64,000 nt of DNA from Acinetobacter lwoffii. Its GTDB lineage: Bacteria > Pseudomonadota > Gammaproteobacteria > Pseudomonadales > Moraxellaceae. The DNA lies in the NCBI RefSeq assembly GCF_029024105.1, contig NZ_CP118963.1, positions 1,922,001 to 1,986,000 on the forward strand, written 5' to 3'. The translations under genes were made by a program, and so were the position numbers. Under the pieces are notes generated by a model. The model saw only the letters and a program-made list of their open reading frames with translations. It was not told the DNA's origin and made no database searches. This document shows positions 36,169-46,126 of the stretch, piece after piece (the stretch's first letter is position 1; each line of letters starts with the position of its first letter).

Positions 36169-37647
36169 TTAATTTCCTGTCTTCTCAACTACACCTTCAT
36201 CATCTACTTCACGAACAATTCCCGTTTCGGTATTCACGACCTCAAAGGTCACGCGACGGTTCTGAAACTGTCCGGCAGGTGTGGCATTGGGTTCAACCGG
36301 CTGATCCTCTCCCATGCCAACTGCCTGTAACTGTGCAGGATTGACCCCTTTTCCAACGAGATAACTGGTAATCGCTTGAGCTCGTTGCACAGACAGCACC
36401 TTATTTTCTGCTTCACTACCCTGAGCATCGGCATGTCCTGTAACCTTCAGAATGACATGCGGTGCTCGTTGCAATAATGCAGCAGCCTGATCCAGCACCA
36501 ATTTATTGACCTCGGGAACTTCAGTCGATGCCGTATCAAAATTAATGATCTGTAAATTCAGTGCAGTCGCCACATCCAGCGCTTTAACATTATCGGTCTT
36601 GATACTGGCCAAGGCTTGTTCTGCCTCACTATTGGCGGTATTAATCACGTCACTTCTATTGAGCGGCTGCTGGGTCACCACTGTGACATTTTTGGCCAGA
36701 CTACGAATTTGTGCTGCCAGACGCTCGGCCTCTGCATTGGTTGCTGCACGCACTGAAACCTGATTGCCAATCCAGTCAAGTGACACATTTGGCATTCCCT
36801 GCATTGTTCTCAACACAGTCGGAATAGTATCCTGATCAATAAATTCTGAATGATAAACCTCACTGCTCAGCGCCCCACAACCAATATTATAATTAAAGAT
36901 CTGTTTGATCTCGTTTTGCAAAATTTCCATATACTGCGGATTATTCAGCTGTAATTGACAACTGACAATTTCGCCATTACTGCCTGTACTTAATCGCAAG
37001 GATGCAGGCTGAGCTGCAGCAACTTCACTGGTCGCTTGGGTATTTGAATCTTCAACATCATCCTGCATGCAGCTACGAACCAAAAACAGGATCAAACCCG
37101 CCAGAATCAGAAAAATAATAAACGGCCATAAAAAGCCGGTTTTTCTCTCTTCCTGAACAATGATGGTCTGCTCCGCCAATACAGGTTCCTGATTTAAATT
37201 CTGCCCTGCCAAGGGTGAAACTCCAAGCGCTGCCAGAATAGGGCCAGCCCAAACGGGTAATGCGCGCTGAATCGAATCGGCGTGGGTTTCCAGCAAATGG
37301 CTAATCGCTTCCGGACTTGAAGCACCCGCTTCGGTCTGTAAAAAATTCATGGTCGGTACAATTGACCGGTTCAAGGTATGCTCTATTTCATCTTGTGGCG
37401 CGCTCTGATCCACTTGATCCAGAAACTGCTGCTTGAGTGCCGGATTTGCATTGAATAATTCATGAATTTTTGGATTAAGTTGCTGACCAAGATTCTCAAT
37501 CCAGGCGGGACGTGCACGCAATATACTTAAAAATATGGGATAGAATTGAGCCAAAGCTTGATCTTTGGCAAATAAATGCTCGGTTTCACCTTGAAGCACA
37601 ATCGCCGTAACATCGCTTTTTAAGCGTTCTATAAAGTCTATATTCAT
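36169..37647 (-). CDS. Membrane-anchored protein with OmpA-like peptidoglycan-binding domain
   Basis: 492 residues from ATG at 37647. The first 170 residues are hydrophilic and helical with no signal peptide. One transmembrane helix follows (FLWPFIIFLILAGLILFLV), then a linker with a Cys pair, a BON-like region (about 290-340), and a C-terminal OmpA/MotB domain with KVTGHADAQGSEAENKVLS and NRRVTFEVV. The orientation suggests a cytoplasmic N-terminus and a periplasmic domain that binds peptidoglycan. The form resembles the OmpATb/ArfA group. The function of the long N-terminal half is unknown. Confidence 0.7.
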   Translation of the reverse strand: MNIDFIERLKSDVTAIVLQGETEHLFAKDQALAQFYPIFLSILRARPAWIENLGQQLNPKIHELFNANPALKQQFLDQVDQSAPQDEIEHTLNRSIVPTMNFLQTEAGASSPEAISHLLETHADSIQRALPVWAGPILAALGVSPLAGQNLNQEPVLAEQTIIVQEERKTGFLWPFIIFLILAGLILFLVRSCMQDDVEDSNTQATSEVAAAQPASLRLSTGSNGEIVSCQLQLNNPQYMEILQNEIKQIFNYNIGCGALSSEVYHSEFIDQDTIPTVLRTMQGMPNVSLDWIGNQVSVRAATNAEAERLAAQIRSLAKNVTVVTQQPLNRSDVINTANSEAEQALASIKTDNVKALDVATALNLQIINFDTASTEVPEVNKLVLDQAAALLQRAPHVILKVTGHADAQGSEAENKVLSVQRAQAITSYLVGKGVNPAQLQAVGMGEDQPVEPNATPAGQFQNRRVTFEVVNTETGIVREVDDEGVVEKTGN

Positions 37648-37796
37648 AATCGTCACCATTCTTTTGATTTTTCTAATGTTTAATATTTAATCAGTGTAAC
37701 GATCCCCATTTTTTGAAAATGTAAATAATTGTATGAATATCATAAAGTTTCACTGTTTTTGTTGAGTACTCATTTTACCAACACAAAATTTAAAAA

Positions 37797-37821
37797 ATAA
37801 AAAAAGCCAGCCGAAGCTGAC
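37797..37821 (-). terminator. Terminator after pyrC'
   Basis: On the minus strand GTCAGC-TTCG-GCTGGC forms a stem capped by a TTCG tetraloop and followed by a T run; it lies 21 bases beyond the stop. Confidence 0.8.
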
Positions 37822-37841
37822 TTTTATAAAATTGGGATCAT

Positions 37842-39077
37842 TTAAGCAGCAAAAGTTTGAACCACTTTACCCAGCACTTTTTGATTAATTAGCGGGGTAT
37901 TTTTACCTTGTGACACGATGCTTTCTTTATTCAGGGTCCATTCCAGTTCCGGATCTAGCAGCACCCAGCCTGATTCATTTATCCATCGATCTGCCATTTG
38001 TGCAACACGAGCCGGAGCTAGGGTCACTTTTTCCACCCATTCCAGTGGAGTCAACAACCCCTCACGAATCAATTGCAGACCAAAAGGCACATAGGTATCA
38101 AAAGCAGTGAAACCTGGCTGCGTTTCAGCAAACGGCGCCATTTTCGCAGAGCTGCTTAGCGGTTCATGATGAGTACAAATCGCATCAATCACACCTGATT
38201 TTACACCCTGACGCAGTAATTCTTTGTCCTGTTCAGAACGAAGCGGTGGACGCACATGTGCAAGAGAGTTAAATCCATCAATCAAATGATCAGTTAAATG
38301 TAACTGATGCATGGCCACATCACAGGTCACCGGTAAGCCTTTTTCCTTGGCAATACGGATCAATTCCACCGAAGCACCACAAGACAACAGACCAAAGTGT
38401 GCTCGTACTTTGGTTGATTCAATCATCAACAGATATTTGGCAATCGCCACGGTTTCAGCCAGTGCCGGAATCATCGGCAAGCCCTGACGTGATGCAATAA
38501 ACCCTTCATGCACACAGCCGTCTTTGGCAATTTGTGGTTCTTCCGCATAGAACACCACCGTCAGGTCTAAGCCTGCAGCATATTCAAGGGTACGCAGTAC
38601 CACATCATCATTGGCAAACGGCGCACTGGCATTGGAAACCGCAGTACAACCGCCCTTTTTCAAGCCCGCCATATTTGCCGGTTGTTGACCATTTAAGCCT
38701 TGGGTTTGCGCACCAATCACTTGAAGATAGATCCCACCATCCAGCATGGCTTTTTCGACCAGACCGTGAATCAGCGCACCATTATCTTGTACGATTGGCT
38801 TTGAATCGGGTGGCGTAAATACGTGCAAAATGCCATTTTCACGTGCCGCTTTTCCTTCAGACTTAAGCGTACCGTGTTGCTGTTGACCCGGTTCACGTAA
38901 ACGCGCACACAAATCGACCATGGTTGGCATTAACCATTTACCTTGACCATCAATCGTTTCAGAGACGTCTGCTGTTTCTGCAACGAATTTTCCATTTTCC
39001 AGATACACGGTCTGGATAGAATTAGTGTTTTGGATTGGATCAAGAACACGGACATTTTCAATTTTTACAATAGTCAT
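37842..39077 (-). CDS. pyrC': Dihydroorotase-like protein, non-catalytic (PyrC')
   Basis: 411 residues, in the type I dihydroorotase family. The zinc-binding DxHxHLREPG motif is replaced here by DLCARLREPG, and the later D-H-x-P-H motif reads THHEPL, so key ligands are missing. In Pseudomonas such an inactive homologue (PyrC' or PyrX) is a structural partner of PyrB in the aspartate transcarbamoylase complex. It is encoded 10 bases downstream of pyrB, fitting that role. A true dihydroorotase must be encoded elsewhere. Confidence 0.85.
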   Translation of the reverse strand: MTIVKIENVRVLDPIQNTNSIQTVYLENGKFVAETADVSETIDGQGKWLMPTMVDLCARLREPGQQQHGTLKSEGKAARENGILHVFTPPDSKPIVQDNGALIHGLVEKAMLDGGIYLQVIGAQTQGLNGQQPANMAGLKKGGCTAVSNASAPFANDDVVLRTLEYAAGLDLTVVFYAEEPQIAKDGCVHEGFIASRQGLPMIPALAETVAIAKYLLMIESTKVRAHFGLLSCGASVELIRIAKEKGLPVTCDVAMHQLHLTDHLIDGFNSLAHVRPPLRSEQDKELLRQGVKSGVIDAICTHHEPLSSSAKMAPFAETQPGFTAFDTYVPFGLQLIREGLLTPLEWVEKVTLAPARVAQMADRWINESGWVLLDPELEWTLNKESIVSQGKNTPLINQKVLGKVVQTFAA

Positions 39078-39087
39078 GACTTATTCC

Positions 39088-40104
39088 TTAACCCGCAATC
39101 GCTTCAATCAAACCTTGTTCTTGTAACTGGCCTTGCATCGATAAAGCCAACACCGCCATACGCACGGCAATACCATTGGTCACCTGCTTCAAAATCACAG
39201 ATTGCGGACCATCCGCAATACTTGAGTCGATTTCAACGCCGCGGTTCATTGGTCCCGGATGCATCACGATACAATCCGGTTTGGCCATGGCAAGACGTTC
39301 TTTATTCAAGCCATACATTTTGTAGAACTCTGCTTGCGAGGCCAGTGCCGGAGAATCAATACGCTCGTTTTGAATACGTAAGGTAATGATCACGTCGCAG
39401 TCTTTGATGCCGTCTTCCATATTGTTAAATAGACGAACACCATCGCCATATTCTTCAAAACCCAATGGCAGCAAGGTATTCGGTGCAATCACCCGGATAT
39501 CCTGGCAACCTAAAGTTTGCAAGGCAGCCACATCTGAACGCGCGACACGTGAATGCTTGATATCGCCAATAATGGCAATCGACATTTCTTCGAATTTTTT
39601 ATTGGTTTCGCGGCGAATGGTCAGCATGTCCAGCATCGCTTGAGTCGGATGCGCATGACGGCCATCACCGGCATTAATAATTGCCACTGTTGGACAGACA
39701 TCCTTGGCAATAAAATGCGCTGCCCCTGAAGATGAATGACGCACCACGAAAATATCGGCCGCCATGGCTTCCAGATTCCATAACGTGTCACGCAGGGTTT
39801 CACCTTTGGAAGTACTCGAACGGGCAATATCGATATTGAGAACGTTGGCAGAAAGGCGCTTGGCAGCGGCTTCAAAGGTGGTGCGGGTACGGGTTGAATT
39901 TTCGAAGAACAGGTTCATCACCGTTTTGCCTTCGAGCAAATTATTGGTGATCAGCTGATTTTGGTCATTAAAAAAGGACTGTGCAGTGTCCAATATTTTT
40001 GTCAGGGTTTCTTTAGAAAGACCTTCGATGGTCAAGAAGTGTTTTAGATTACCTTCTTTATTGAGTTGAATCTGGCTCGGTGTATGCAATGCCGCCAAGT
40101 GCAT
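39088..40104 (-). CDS. pyrB: Aspartate carbamoyltransferase catalytic subunit
   Basis: 338 residues. Carbamoyl-phosphate-binding motif FFENSTRTRTTFE, then GDGRHAHPTQAMLD, DIKHSRVARSD and MHPGPMNRGVEID are all present. It makes carbamoyl aspartate, the second step of pyrimidine synthesis. The N-terminal extension of about 15-20 residues before the first domain is longer than in E. coli PyrB, as in the Pseudomonas type that assembles with PyrC'. Operon with pyrC'. Confidence 0.96.
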   Translation of the reverse strand: MHLAALHTPSQIQLNKEGNLKHFLTIEGLSKETLTKILDTAQSFFNDQNQLITNNLLEGKTVMNLFFENSTRTRTTFEAAAKRLSANVLNIDIARSSTSKGETLRDTLWNLEAMAADIFVVRHSSSGAAHFIAKDVCPTVAIINAGDGRHAHPTQAMLDMLTIRRETNKKFEEMSIAIIGDIKHSRVARSDVAALQTLGCQDIRVIAPNTLLPLGFEEYGDGVRLFNNMEDGIKDCDVIITLRIQNERIDSPALASQAEFYKMYGLNKERLAMAKPDCIVMHPGPMNRGVEIDSSIADGPQSVILKQVTNGIAVRMAVLALSMQGQLQEQGLIEAIAG

Positions 40105-40328
40105 GAGAGATTCCTTATGCGTTAAGTCAACATATTATACAGAGATTGGCGAATTTTTATAGTTGGCCATGCTGCTACTTGTACAAAAAGCATCTGAACA
40201 ATAAAAATAAAAAATCAGATTCCTTTGTATTTTTTCAATAACATAATTTAACCCGATTTGCATCTTGCTGATTTTAAGTACAAAACCAACGGGCGCTTCA
40301 GTCTGGAGCATTCACACCCATCTCAGGT

Positions 40329-40673
40329 TTAACGCAGTGCACCAATATAACGATGTGACACCTGTGCACGATAGATATCGTCTTCATCCGGTTCGACCGA
40401 GATCAGCCCTTCCTGCTGGCTTGGGTGTGCAGATTCTGTTTGTGAGTCTTGTGCTGTTTCAGAAATCTCCAGTACCATTTTGAGGCGCTGGATCAGATGA
40501 TTCAAATCTGGATCCTGGGTTTGCTCTGCCAGTTGAATCACATGCCGGGCATAATCCAGGTTCTCTGCCAGATAAATTGCATCAATTACCCGACCGGAAA
40601 CCCGTCGTAAACGTGCATAAATTAAAGTGGCCACTGAAAAAGCGTCATGGTTGCGTAACTGATTCTCTAACAT
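40329..40673 (-). CDS. Conserved hypothetical protein
   Basis: 114 residues from ATG at 40673, preceded by GGGGG. The first 75 residues are helical (ATLIYARLRRVSGRVIDAIYLAENLDYARHVI), and the rest is acidic and Ser/Gln-rich, probably disordered. No membrane segment or known motif. I do not recognise the family. It lies between pyrB and rlmL, transcribed toward pyrB from a 230-base divergent region. Confidence 0.65.
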   Translation of the reverse strand: MLENQLRNHDAFSVATLIYARLRRVSGRVIDAIYLAENLDYARHVIQLAEQTQDPDLNHLIQRLKMVLEISETAQDSQTESAHPSQQEGLISVEPDEDDIYRAQVSHRYIGALR

Positions 40674-40905
40674 CTTAACCCCCATTATAAAATTGAAAAA
40701 TCAGGCAGCCATCGCTCCCCATCGACTGACCGCCTGATTTGCCATGTATAGAGCAAAATGCATACCAGTTCCTCAATTTATAGTGTGAATATTATTTTTC
40801 TCTATCACATGCCACGGCCTTTCAGAGAATTTCAAAAGCTTTCAATATAAAAATACGGTAAACTTAGCGCAGTTTTTTATTTATCTTTTTTGGTCTCTCT
40901 ATTAT

Positions 40906-43110
40906 ATGAATACCTCTCCACGTTTAAGCAATTATTGGGTCACCTGTGCCGATGGTCTGGAAACCTTATTAGAAGAAGAAATACAAGGCTTAGGTGTTCA
41001 GAATATTGAGCGTTTTCCAGGCCGTTTAACCTTTAAAGGTACACTGGAAAATGCTTATCGTATCTGCATGTGGTCACGTCTGGCTTCACGTGTCTTGATG
41101 CCGATCCACACGCATGAAATTGAATTTTCTCATGATGCGCGTGATGTGGCAGAAGAACTCTATGAAGGGGCTCTCAGCTTTGACTGGTCGCTGATTTTTG
41201 CACCACAAAGTACCTTTGCGATTCGTTTGCATGTCGAACGTGATATCAAGGTCAATACCCAGTTTGCGACTTTACGTGCCAAAGATGGTGTCGTAGATTC
41301 CTTTATGGAAGCCGTAGGCAAACGTCCAAGCATTGATACCAAACAGCCTGAAATTACCATGTATATTCTGGCAGGCAAGAAAGAACATACTTACTGCCTG
41401 GACCTGTCTGGCGACTCTTTGCATAAACGCGGTTATCGCCGCTTTATGACTGACGCCCCAATCAAGGAAAACCTGGCCGCTGCGATTCTGCAAAAAGGTG
41501 GTTTAAAAGCGTTAAATCCGGACATCATTGTCGATCCAATGTGTGGTTCAGGTACCTTTATTATTGAATCCCTAATGATTTTGACCGACCGTGCACCGGG
41601 TCTGGTCCGTCGTTTCGGTTTTAATGGCTGGAATGGCCATGACCATGAACTGTGGATGAGCATCAAGGCCGAAGCTGCTGAACGTCATCAAGCGGCAATG
41701 GAAAATCCATTACCACAATTCTATGCCTTCGATGCGGACTGGGAAGCGGTTAAAGCCACCAGACAAAATATTATCGCGGCGGGTTTTGAAGCTGCTCTCG
41801 ACAATATCATGATCGAAGAACGGACTTTAAATGACTGGCCTGATTTCCATGCAGAAGGCAAGAAAGTATTCTTCGTGACCAACCCGCCATATGGCGAACG
41901 TCTCGGCGATAAAGCGCAAAACCGTTCTTTATACCTGGGTTTATCGGCTTTATTGCAAAAGAATTTCCCGAATCAAAAAGCGGCTGTGATTGCCTCCCAA
42001 GTGGAACAGGCCGATGTGCTAGCGTTCAATGATCCGCAAATCCTGCGTTTGATGAATGGTAAATTGCCGATCTATATCCGCTTCGGTACGGTTAAACCGG
42101 CCGCAGTGGTACGTCCATTCCTAGAAAGCTGGCAGCCTCAGCAGTTTGAACCGATTGAAGGTGCGATGGAATTTGCCAACCGTCTGACCAAAAATATGCA
42201 AGCTCTAAAAAAATGGGCAGTCAAGGAACAGATCCATTGTTTACGTCTCTATGATGCAGATTTACCTGATTTTAACGTCGCAGTAGATCTGTATGGCGAG
42301 CGTTTGCATGTACAAGAATATGCGCCACCTAAAACTATTGATCCGGAAAAAGCCAAAAAACGTTTCAACCTGGCCTTACAGGCAATTCGTGCCGTGACCG
42401 GTTTGGGCCGTGATGCGATCTTTATCAAGACCCGTGCACGTCAGGAAGGTAAAAACCAGTACACCAAACAAAGTACAGCATCCAAGCGTTTTATCGTTCA
42501 GGAAGGTCAAGCCAAGATTCTGGTCAACCTGACCGATTATCTGGATACCGGTCTGTTTCTGGATCACCGTCAAATGCGTTTACGTATTGCACGTGAAGCA
42601 AAAGGCAAACACTTCCTGAACCTGTACAGCTATACCTCAACGGCAAGTTTACATGCTGCTTTGGGTGGTGCTGCAAGTACAACCAGCGTCGATCTGTCGA
42701 ATACTTATTTGAACTGGTCTAAAGAAAATTTTGTTCTGAACGGCTTAACCGTGGATCATGCGGATGAACAGCATCAGTTCTTTGCCTCTGACTGTTTCGA
42801 ATGGCTAAAAGAAGGTCATGAGCAATATGAGCTGATCTTTATCGACCCACCAACCTTCTCAAACTCGAAGAAATTCTACGGGACCTTTGACGTACAGCGC
42901 GACCATTTGTCCCTGTTAAAACGTGCGATGAACCGCTTAACCACTGATGGTACCTTGTATTTCTCAAATAACTATCGTGGTTTTGAGATGGATGAAGAAA
43001 TTCTGGCCTTCTTTGATGTTGAAGAAATTACCCAGGAAACCATTGGACCTGACTTCAAGCGGAATCAAAAGATTCACCGTGCCTGGAAAATCCGTCATCC
43101 GCAAGTGTAA
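40906..43110 (+). CDS. rlmL: Bifunctional 23S rRNA methyltransferase RlmKL
   Basis: 734 residues. An N-terminal THUMP domain (about 45-155) is followed by an N2-guanine methyltransferase domain with DPMCGSGTFIIE and catalytic NPPYGERLGD, and a C-terminal RlmK-like domain with LNLYSYTSTASL and DPPTFSNSKKF. In E. coli RlmL methylates G2445 (m2G) and RlmK G2069 (m7G) of 23S rRNA. It is a single gene sharing a strong terminator with clpB. Confidence 0.94.
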   Translation: MNTSPRLSNYWVTCADGLETLLEEEIQGLGVQNIERFPGRLTFKGTLENAYRICMWSRLASRVLMPIHTHEIEFSHDARDVAEELYEGALSFDWSLIFAPQSTFAIRLHVERDIKVNTQFATLRAKDGVVDSFMEAVGKRPSIDTKQPEITMYILAGKKEHTYCLDLSGDSLHKRGYRRFMTDAPIKENLAAAILQKGGLKALNPDIIVDPMCGSGTFIIESLMILTDRAPGLVRRFGFNGWNGHDHELWMSIKAEAAERHQAAMENPLPQFYAFDADWEAVKATRQNIIAAGFEAALDNIMIEERTLNDWPDFHAEGKKVFFVTNPPYGERLGDKAQNRSLYLGLSALLQKNFPNQKAAVIASQVEQADVLAFNDPQILRLMNGKLPIYIRFGTVKPAAVVRPFLESWQPQQFEPIEGAMEFANRLTKNMQALKKWAVKEQIHCLRLYDADLPDFNVAVDLYGERLHVQEYAPPKTIDPEKAKKRFNLALQAIRAVTGLGRDAIFIKTRARQEGKNQYTKQSTASKRFIVQEGQAKILVNLTDYLDTGLFLDHRQMRLRIAREAKGKHFLNLYSYTSTASLHAALGGAASTTSVDLSNTYLNWSKENFVLNGLTVDHADEQHQFFASDCFEWLKEGHEQYELIFIDPPTFSNSKKFYGTFDVQRDHLSLLKRAMNRLTTDGTLYFSNNYRGFEMDEEILAFFDVEEITQETIGPDFKRNQKIHRAWKIRHPQV

Positions 43111-43247
43111 TTTGATGATGAATTAACTGTCTTTATCACGATTGATATCTTCTTTATTTTCCCTGAGCTGAGTTTTAAGCCATGCTTTAAAGCTCGCCGC
43201 AACAAGAATACAAAAGTGTTGCAATGCTCGAAGTTAACAATAAGATT

Positions 43248-43277
43248 AAAAAAAACCCAGCCTAGGCTGGGTTTTTT
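43248..43277. terminator. Bidirectional terminator between rlmL and clpB
   Basis: Palindrome CCCAGCCTAGGCTGGG with A and T runs on the two sides, between convergent genes. Confidence 0.85.
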
Positions 43278-43295
43278 GTTGCAAGGAGAAGTGGT

Positions 43296-45875
43296 TTAGT
43301 TAAGTTTCATTTTTTCAAAGATTAACTCACCTGCTTCAGCTTTCACCAGAATGGTATCGCCCGGCTGGAACTCTCCGCCCAGGATTTTCTGCGCCAGACC
43401 ATTTTCAATACGCTGCTGGATTGCACGTTTCAGGGGGCGCGCACCATACAGTGGATCAAAGCCAGCATCGATTAACTGATCGAAAGCACTGTCATCTACC
43501 GACAAGCGCATATCACGTTCTGCCAGACGTTGACGTAAACGGTTCAACTGGATATCGGCAATACCGCGAATCTGGTCTTTTTCCAGCGCATGGAACACTA
43601 CCAGTTCATCAATACGGTTAATAAATTCTGGACGGAAATGTTCCGATACCGCATTCATCACCACCGTACGGACTTCTTCTTTTGTGGCATTACCGCCCAA
43701 TTCACGTACATCCTGCGAACCCAGGTTCGAAGTCATGACGATCACAGAGTTTTTAAAGTCCACTACCCGGCCTTGCGAGTCAGTTAAACGGCCATCATCC
43801 AGTACCTGTAGCAAGATGTTAAATACGTCCGGATGCGCTTTTTCGACTTCATCAAACAAGATCACACTATACGGTTTACGACGTACGGCTTCAGTAAGCA
43901 CCCCACCTTCTTCATAACCGACATAGCCCGGAGGCGCACCAACCAAACGGCTGACCGAATGTTTTTCCATAAATTCTGACATATCGATACGCACCATGGC
44001 ATCGTCGCTGTCAAACAGGAAATTCGCCAAGGCTTTGGTCAATTCTGTTTTACCGACACCCGTTGGCCCCAGGAACAGGAATGACCCACTTGGACGGTTC
44101 GGATCTGACAGACCGGCACGTGAACGGCGTACTGCATTGGATACCGCCACCACGGCTTCATCTTGCCCTACTACACGGTTATGCAGGAATTCTTCCATAT
44201 GTAGCAATTTGTCACGCTCGCCTTGCAGCATTTTCGCAACCGGAATACCGGTCGCAGCACTCACTACTTCAGCAATTTCATTGTCGGTGACTTTGTTACG
44301 CAGCAATTTTGGCGTTGCGCTTTCATCGGCTTTTTCAGCCAGTTCAAGCTGCTTTTGCAACTCTGGTATCACGCCATATTGCAAACGCGCGGCCTCGCCC
44401 AGATCACCTTCACGTTGCGCTTTTTCAAGTGCTGTACGTGCCTGATCCAGTTTGATCTGTACGTCTTTATTGCCTTCGACCAGCGCTTTATCTGCACGCC
44501 AGACTTCTTCCAGGTCATGATACTCTTTTTCAACTGTGGCGATCTGATCGGACAAGTATTGAATCTCAGCTTTGGCACCTGAGTCTTCATCTTTTTTCAC
44601 CGCTTCCAGCTGCATTTTTAACTGAATCAGACGGCGTTCCAGTTTATCCAGTGCTTCTGGTTTAGAATCGAGTTCCATTTTGATGCGCGATGCTGCTTCA
44701 TCAATCAGGTCAATAGCTTTATCCGGCAACTGACGGTCGGTGATATAACGATGTGACATTTTCGCCGCCGCAATAATCGCGGAATCCAGAATCTGTACCC
44801 CGTGATGGGTGGCATAGCGATCTTTCAGACCACGCAGAATCGCAATGGTATCTTCCACGCTTGGCTCATCGACCAGTACTTTCTGGAAACGACGTTCCAG
44901 CGCTGCATCTTTTTCAATATACTGACGATATTCATCCAGTGTGGTCGCACCGACACAGCGCAGCTCGCCACGGGCCAACGCAGGTTTCAGCATGTTACCG
45001 GCATCCATCGCGCCATCACCTTTACCGGCACCCACCAGCGTATGCAACTCGTCGATAAACAGGATGATTTCACCTTCGTGTTTGGCAATATCTTTCAGAA
45101 CCGCTTTTAAGCGCTCTTCAAACTCACCACGGTATTTGGCGCCAGCCAGCAAAGAACCTAGATCTAGAGATAAAACACGCTTCCCTTTGAGTCCTTCAGG
45201 CACTTCACCATTAATAATCCGCTGCGCCAGACCTTCGACAATCGCCGTTTTACCGACCCCTGGCTCACCGATAAGTACCGGGTTATTTTTGGTACGGCGT
45301 GACAAGACCTGAATAGTACGACGGATTTCATCATCACGGCCAATCACAGGATCAAGCTTGCCTGCCAACGCACGTTCAGTTAAATCAATGGTGTACTTAT
45401 TCAGTGAATCACGCTGATCTTCATAATTGTTGCTCATGACTTTTTCATCGCCTCGGATTTGATTAATCAGCTGTTTCAGTAGATCTGCTTTTACGCCGAC
45501 ACTACTGAGTATTTTTTGCGTAGATCCTGTTTCAGCCAGTGCTAAAATCAACCAATCAACACTAACGAATTCATCTCCGGCTTTTTGTGCATAACTCTCC
45601 GTTAATGTCAGTACTTTATAAGCTTCAGGATTTACATTAATGTCCGCTGACGGATTTGATAATTTTGCCGCATCATTGAGGGCTTGTTGTAGCTTCGTTT
45701 GCAGCTCAACTAAATTTGCACCTGCTTGCTGTAATAAGCTTGCATAAGAAGCTTCTTTTAAAACTGCATGGAGAAGATGAATCGGTTCAATTGCGGTATG
45801 GTCTTTGCTCATAGCGAAGACTTGTGCATCTGAAAGGATCTGCTGCAGGCGATTGGTAAATTTTTCAAAACGCAT
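43296..45875 (-). CDS. clpB: ATP-dependent disaggregase ClpB
   Basis: 859 residues. ClpN repeats at the N-terminus, first AAA+ domain with Walker A GEPGVGKTAI, the coiled-coil middle domain (about 400-525), and second AAA+ domain with GPTGVGKTEL and VILFDEVEKAHPD. It works with DnaK to resolubilise aggregated proteins. The gene is preceded by a sigma-32-type promoter (45913-45942), so it belongs to the heat-shock regulon driven by rpoH of this window. Confidence 0.97.
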   Translation of the reverse strand: MRFEKFTNRLQQILSDAQVFAMSKDHTAIEPIHLLHAVLKEASYASLLQQAGANLVELQTKLQQALNDAAKLSNPSADINVNPEAYKVLTLTESYAQKAGDEFVSVDWLILALAETGSTQKILSSVGVKADLLKQLINQIRGDEKVMSNNYEDQRDSLNKYTIDLTERALAGKLDPVIGRDDEIRRTIQVLSRRTKNNPVLIGEPGVGKTAIVEGLAQRIINGEVPEGLKGKRVLSLDLGSLLAGAKYRGEFEERLKAVLKDIAKHEGEIILFIDELHTLVGAGKGDGAMDAGNMLKPALARGELRCVGATTLDEYRQYIEKDAALERRFQKVLVDEPSVEDTIAILRGLKDRYATHHGVQILDSAIIAAAKMSHRYITDRQLPDKAIDLIDEAASRIKMELDSKPEALDKLERRLIQLKMQLEAVKKDEDSGAKAEIQYLSDQIATVEKEYHDLEEVWRADKALVEGNKDVQIKLDQARTALEKAQREGDLGEAARLQYGVIPELQKQLELAEKADESATPKLLRNKVTDNEIAEVVSAATGIPVAKMLQGERDKLLHMEEFLHNRVVGQDEAVVAVSNAVRRSRAGLSDPNRPSGSFLFLGPTGVGKTELTKALANFLFDSDDAMVRIDMSEFMEKHSVSRLVGAPPGYVGYEEGGVLTEAVRRKPYSVILFDEVEKAHPDVFNILLQVLDDGRLTDSQGRVVDFKNSVIVMTSNLGSQDVRELGGNATKEEVRTVVMNAVSEHFRPEFINRIDELVVFHALEKDQIRGIADIQLNRLRQRLAERDMRLSVDDSAFDQLIDAGFDPLYGARPLKRAIQQRIENGLAQKILGGEFQPGDTILVKAEAGELIFEKMKLN

Positions 45876-45912
45876 TCTTGTTATTCCTCACAACAAATGT
45901 TCTACTTGATGG

Positions 45913-45942
45913 ATATATGGGTGCACTTGATAAAATTTCAAA
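45913..45942 (-). promoter_or_regulatory. Heat-shock (sigma-32) promoter of clpB
   Basis: On the minus strand TTTGAAA (-35) and CCCATATAT (-10) are separated by 14 bases, close to the sigma-32 consensus CTTGAAA-N(13-17)-CCCATNT. The -10 box ends 38 bases before the clpB ATG. Confidence 0.8.
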
Positions 45943-46126
45943 TCATTTTTATATATTTTTCAAAAACTTAATATAAACATTTAGACAGTCTTTAATAATA
46001 ATATTGGTGTAATCAAATCATATTTCAAGTGAGGTTAGAAGAATTTTTAAGGTGAAGATAAACAATTCATATTTTATTTAATTTACTCTGCTATTTTTCA
46101 GCTTAGTAGAGAATAGAGAGATATTT

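Noticed and set aside
43996..45312. Several long plus-strand frames opposite clpB
   Set aside because: They are mirror frames of a long, conserved, codon-biased gene; their translations are Ser/Pro/Arg-rich and lack motifs.
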